Positions 6,281 through 7,840 of a DNA stretch of 7,840 nucleotides are shown here, one piece after another. How positions within the stretch are numbered: position 1 is the stretch's first letter; every line of letters begins with the position of its first letter. This stretch comes from Faecalimonas sp. (GTDB lineage: Bacteria; Bacillota; Clostridia; Lachnospirales; Lachnospiraceae): the NCBI GenBank assembly GCA_020024645.1, contig JAHHTN010000084.1, forward strand, positions 1-7,840, given 5' to 3'. Both the position numbers and the translations under genes were made by a program. The notes beneath the pieces are model-generated. The model searched no databases, was not told where the DNA came from, and saw nothing but the letters and a program-made list of their open reading frames with translations.

Positions 6281-6865
6281 ATGAGTAGTCGCATTGAACA
6301 AATTATTGAAGAAATTGAAGAGTATATTGATAGTTGTAAATTCCAAGCATTATCTACTTCGAAAATTATTGTAAACAAGGAGCAGATTGATGAATTGTTA
6401 CGAGAACTTCGAATGAAGACACCAGATGAGATTAAGCGTTACCAGAAAATTATAGAAAATAAAGATGCGATTCTAGCAGATGCGCAGGCGAAAGCACAGA
6501 GCATGATTGAAGAAGCTCAAATTCAGACGAATGAATTGGTAAGTGAACATGAAATTATGCAACAAGCATATGCACAGGCAAATGAGATTGTTATGACAGC
6601 AACAGAACAAGCACAGGAAATTCTTGATAACGCCACAAATGATGCAAATGATATTCGTATTGGTGCAATGCAGTATGCAAACGATGTTTTGGCAAATGCA
6701 GAAGGAATTATTGCGCATTCGTTGGATACATATACAACAAAATATGAAAGTCTTATTAATTCTTTACGTGAGTGCTATGAAGTTGTACGTACAAATCGTA
6801 GAGAATTAGAAGTGCCTGAAAAGTCAGATAGAGGAATTGAATCTGAATTTGGAAGCGAAGAATAA
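6281..6865 (+). CDS. Coiled-coil protein, SepIVA/DivIVA-like (often labelled 'ATPase' or V-ATPase subunit H-like)
   Basis: The product has 194 residues, no signal peptide and no membrane segment, and is predicted to be nearly all helix. A short N-terminal helix (4-18) is followed by a conserved-looking segment IIVNKEQIDELLRELRMKTP (29-48), then a long Ala-rich coiled coil from about 49 to 145. Within it, residues 98-141 form four 11-residue repeats of the form xxAxxI/VxxxA. The C-terminus is acidic and probably disordered (177-194). No Walker motifs exist, so 'ATPase' labels for this family describe only coiled-coil resemblance. From memory, its layout and several segments line up with mycobacterial SepIVA (Rv2927c), a DivIVA-like division and envelope protein, and actinobacteria encode a similar protein near coaD. 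A scaffold role at the membrane or division site is therefore an inference. It is 16 nt after coaD and is followed by the operon's terminator. Confidence 0.7.
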   Translation: MSSRIEQIIEEIEEYIDSCKFQALSTSKIIVNKEQIDELLRELRMKTPDEIKRYQKIIENKDAILADAQAKAQSMIEEAQIQTNELVSEHEIMQQAYAQANEIVMTATEQAQEILDNATNDANDIRIGAMQYANDVLANAEGIIAHSLDTYTTKYESLINSLRECYEVVRTNRRELEVPEKSDRGIESEFGSEE

Positions 6866-6867
6866 TA

Positions 6868-7800
6868 TTATATTATAAAATGAATATAGAAAAATGCAAG
6901 AAGACTGGTTACCATAGCGGTAATCAGTTTTTCTATTGTGTACGAAAGAATAGAAAGATCTGTACCATCAAGCATACATTTAGTTTGAGCTATTGAACAA
7001 AAGCCTCCAAAAGAAACAAGAGCCATTACACAAATATAAGAAAAAGAAAATGGCAGGTTAGTTGCAAGAAGTAATGGGATACCGTTAGTAATTTCTAATG
7101 ATGGTAGAATGCATATTCTCCATAATGATGAAGTACATGGAAGCTCTTTAAGAAGAGTGATTAATACAGAAAAAAGAATAATATACCCACCTACTTTTGT
7201 AATGACTTCAAAACTATTCATAATGGTTTGATCCAATAGTTGAAAATGAAAATAAGGATGTGCGGAAGAGGGAATAAAATGAGATGAAAACTGTTTCTTC
7301 TTCAAGTAGTAAAGGCGAAAAAGAAAACTACATAATATAGGAGAAGCCAATAAAATAATAAGGGATGGAAAAAGAAGATCTTCGTGTTTTAGAGTTTTTA
7401 GGATAACATAATTCATAACAAACATAGGGCTTGTATTATTACAAAAAGAGAGGAGATACGCCCCTTCATTGTTGGAAATTTTCCCGCTTTTTACTAAATC
7501 AGCAGTAACTTTTGCACCCATAGGATATCCACATAGAAATCCGGTTAAGATGGCAAAAGTTCCGTTTGGACTTGCAGCAAAAAAAGGACACAAAATGGGT
7601 GATAACCATTTTGTAAAAGAAAATATTGTATTTGTTCGAACGAGAAGATTTGTGATAATCATAAAAGGGAAAAGGGTAGGTAAAATGATTTGATACCAAA
7701 GTAAAAGACCTTCACTTGCTCCTGAAAAGGTTTCGTTTGGCTTTATTAACATAAAAAGAAATATACTGATAAGAGTAAATGGAAGAAGTTTGTGTTTCAT
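6868..7800 (-). CDS. ylbJ: YlbJ-type sporulation-associated integral membrane protein (Gate/nucleoside-recognition family)
   Basis: This is a polytopic membrane protein of 310 residues. Family signs are GLLLWYQIILPTLFPFMI (31-48), the glycine-rich GFLCGYPMGAK (87-97), AYLLSFCNNTSPMFV (114-128) and LEITNGI (235-241) with FGGFCSIAQTKC (264-275). These match YlbJ of Bacillus subtilis, a SigE-controlled mother-cell protein needed for spore cortex formation; I recall B. subtilis YlbJ as about 400 residues, so this one is shorter. Hydrophobic segments lie near 4-20, 32-54, 60-75, 80-92, 113-135, 142-164, 202-217, 225-248, 252-270 and 288-308. AGGGGG at 7806-7811 sits 5 nt before the ATG on this strand. 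In B. subtilis ylbJ also follows rsmD and coaD; here it is convergent to them. What it transports, if anything, is unknown. Its promoter is mostly beyond the window. Confidence 0.83.
   Translation of the reverse strand: MKHKLLPFTLISIFLFMLIKPNETFSGASEGLLLWYQIILPTLFPFMIITNLLVRTNTIFSFTKWLSPILCPFFAASPNGTFAILTGFLCGYPMGAKVTADLVKSGKISNNEGAYLLSFCNNTSPMFVMNYVILKTLKHEDLLFPSLIILLASPILCSFLFRLYYLKKKQFSSHFIPSSAHPYFHFQLLDQTIMNSFEVITKVGGYIILFSVLITLLKELPCTSSLWRICILPSLEITNGIPLLLATNLPFSFSYICVMALVSFGGFCSIAQTKCMLDGTDLSILSYTIEKLITAMVTSLLAFFYIHFII
6904..6932 (+). terminator. Rho-independent terminator of the rsmD-coaD-coiled-coil operon
   Basis: The arms ACTGGTTACC (6904-6913) and GGTAATCAGT (6919-6928) pair over 10 bp with one G-U, around the 5-nt loop ATAGC, and run into TTTTT (6928-6932). 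The T-tract follows only on the + strand, so it serves the genes upstream at 5225-6865. It lies within the 3' coding end of the convergent ylbJ gene (codons for about residues 290-300). Confidence 0.85.
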
Positions 7801-7805
7801 ATGAA

Positions 7806-7811
7806 CCCCCT
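7806..7811 (-). promoter_or_regulatory. Ribosome binding site of ylbJ
   Basis: Read on the - strand, AGGGGG lies 5 nt before the ATG whose complement is at 7798-7800. It is close to the AGGAGG consensus and supports this start, which also gives a normal membrane-protein N-terminus (MKHKLLPF followed by a hydrophobic helix). Confidence 0.65.
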
Positions 7812-7840
7812 AAATTTGTACAATATAGAAAAAATATATG

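Noticed and set aside
6281..6865. Annotation as an ATP synthase b subunit or V-type ATPase subunit H
   Set aside because: There is no membrane anchor, no other ATP synthase gene nearby and no ATP-binding motif. The likeness is generic Ala-rich hendecad coil; gene position and segment layout fit a SepIVA/DivIVA-like protein better.
7811..7840. SigE-type promoter upstream of ylbJ on the - strand
   Set aside because: A CATATATT-like element and a GTACAAAT-like element exist, but the gap is about 10 nt rather than about 14 and several bases deviate. A TATATT (7822-7827) could be a SigA -10, but its -35 would lie outside the window. Not supportable.
1..7840. CRISPR arrays, tRNA or rRNA genes, insertion sequences, attachment sites
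   Set aside because: I saw no regularly spaced direct repeats, no cloverleaf-like or rRNA-like sequence, no transposase frame and no terminal inverted repeats on either strand.

Overview
The window is low-GC DNA on which every visible gene reads as a Gram-positive Firmicute. The rsmD, coaD and ylbJ set, AGGAG-type ribosome binding sites, a consensus SigA promoter, a lipobox lipoprotein and a DUF3502-type solute-binding protein all point to the class Clostridia, most likely a Lachnospiraceae-like gut anaerobe. A ylbJ homologue fits a spore-forming lineage but does not prove sporulation. Genes cover almost the whole window, and no stretch above about 110 bases lacks one.

Bases 1-5116 (+ strand) form a tightly packed four-gene unit that enters from the left edge. 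It holds the C-terminal part of an extracellular solute-binding protein (DUF3502 type), an ABC-2/CcmA-type ATPase, a 708-residue permease that looks like two ABC-2 halves fused in tandem, and a lipoprotein. The lipoprotein can be read as a seven-bladed beta-propeller with a Cys/His cluster after the first blade. Gene spacings are 4 nt, 11 nt and a 4-nt ATGA overlap, so the genes are probably co-transcribed and translationally coupled. A sugar-importer-type binding protein beside an exporter-type ATPase and permease is an unusual mix. It is the best candidate here for a poorly described system, possibly an envelope sensing or remodelling transporter. Its substrate and direction cannot be told from sequence.

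Bases 5117-5224 are a short intergenic region with a textbook SigA promoter (TTGACA, 17 nt, TATAAT) and no obvious terminator for the upstream operon. Bases 5225-6865 hold a housekeeping operon: rsmD (16S rRNA G966 methyltransferase), coaD (phosphopantetheine adenylyltransferase, overlapping rsmD by 7 nt and starting with GTG) and a coiled-coil protein. The coiled-coil protein resembles actinobacterial SepIVA/DivIVA-like proteins encoded in the same neighbourhood.

Bases 6868-7800 (- strand) encode a YlbJ-type membrane protein that converges on the coiled-coil gene with only 2 nt between the stop codons. The intrinsic terminator of the + strand operon lies inside the 3' coding end of this convergent gene.
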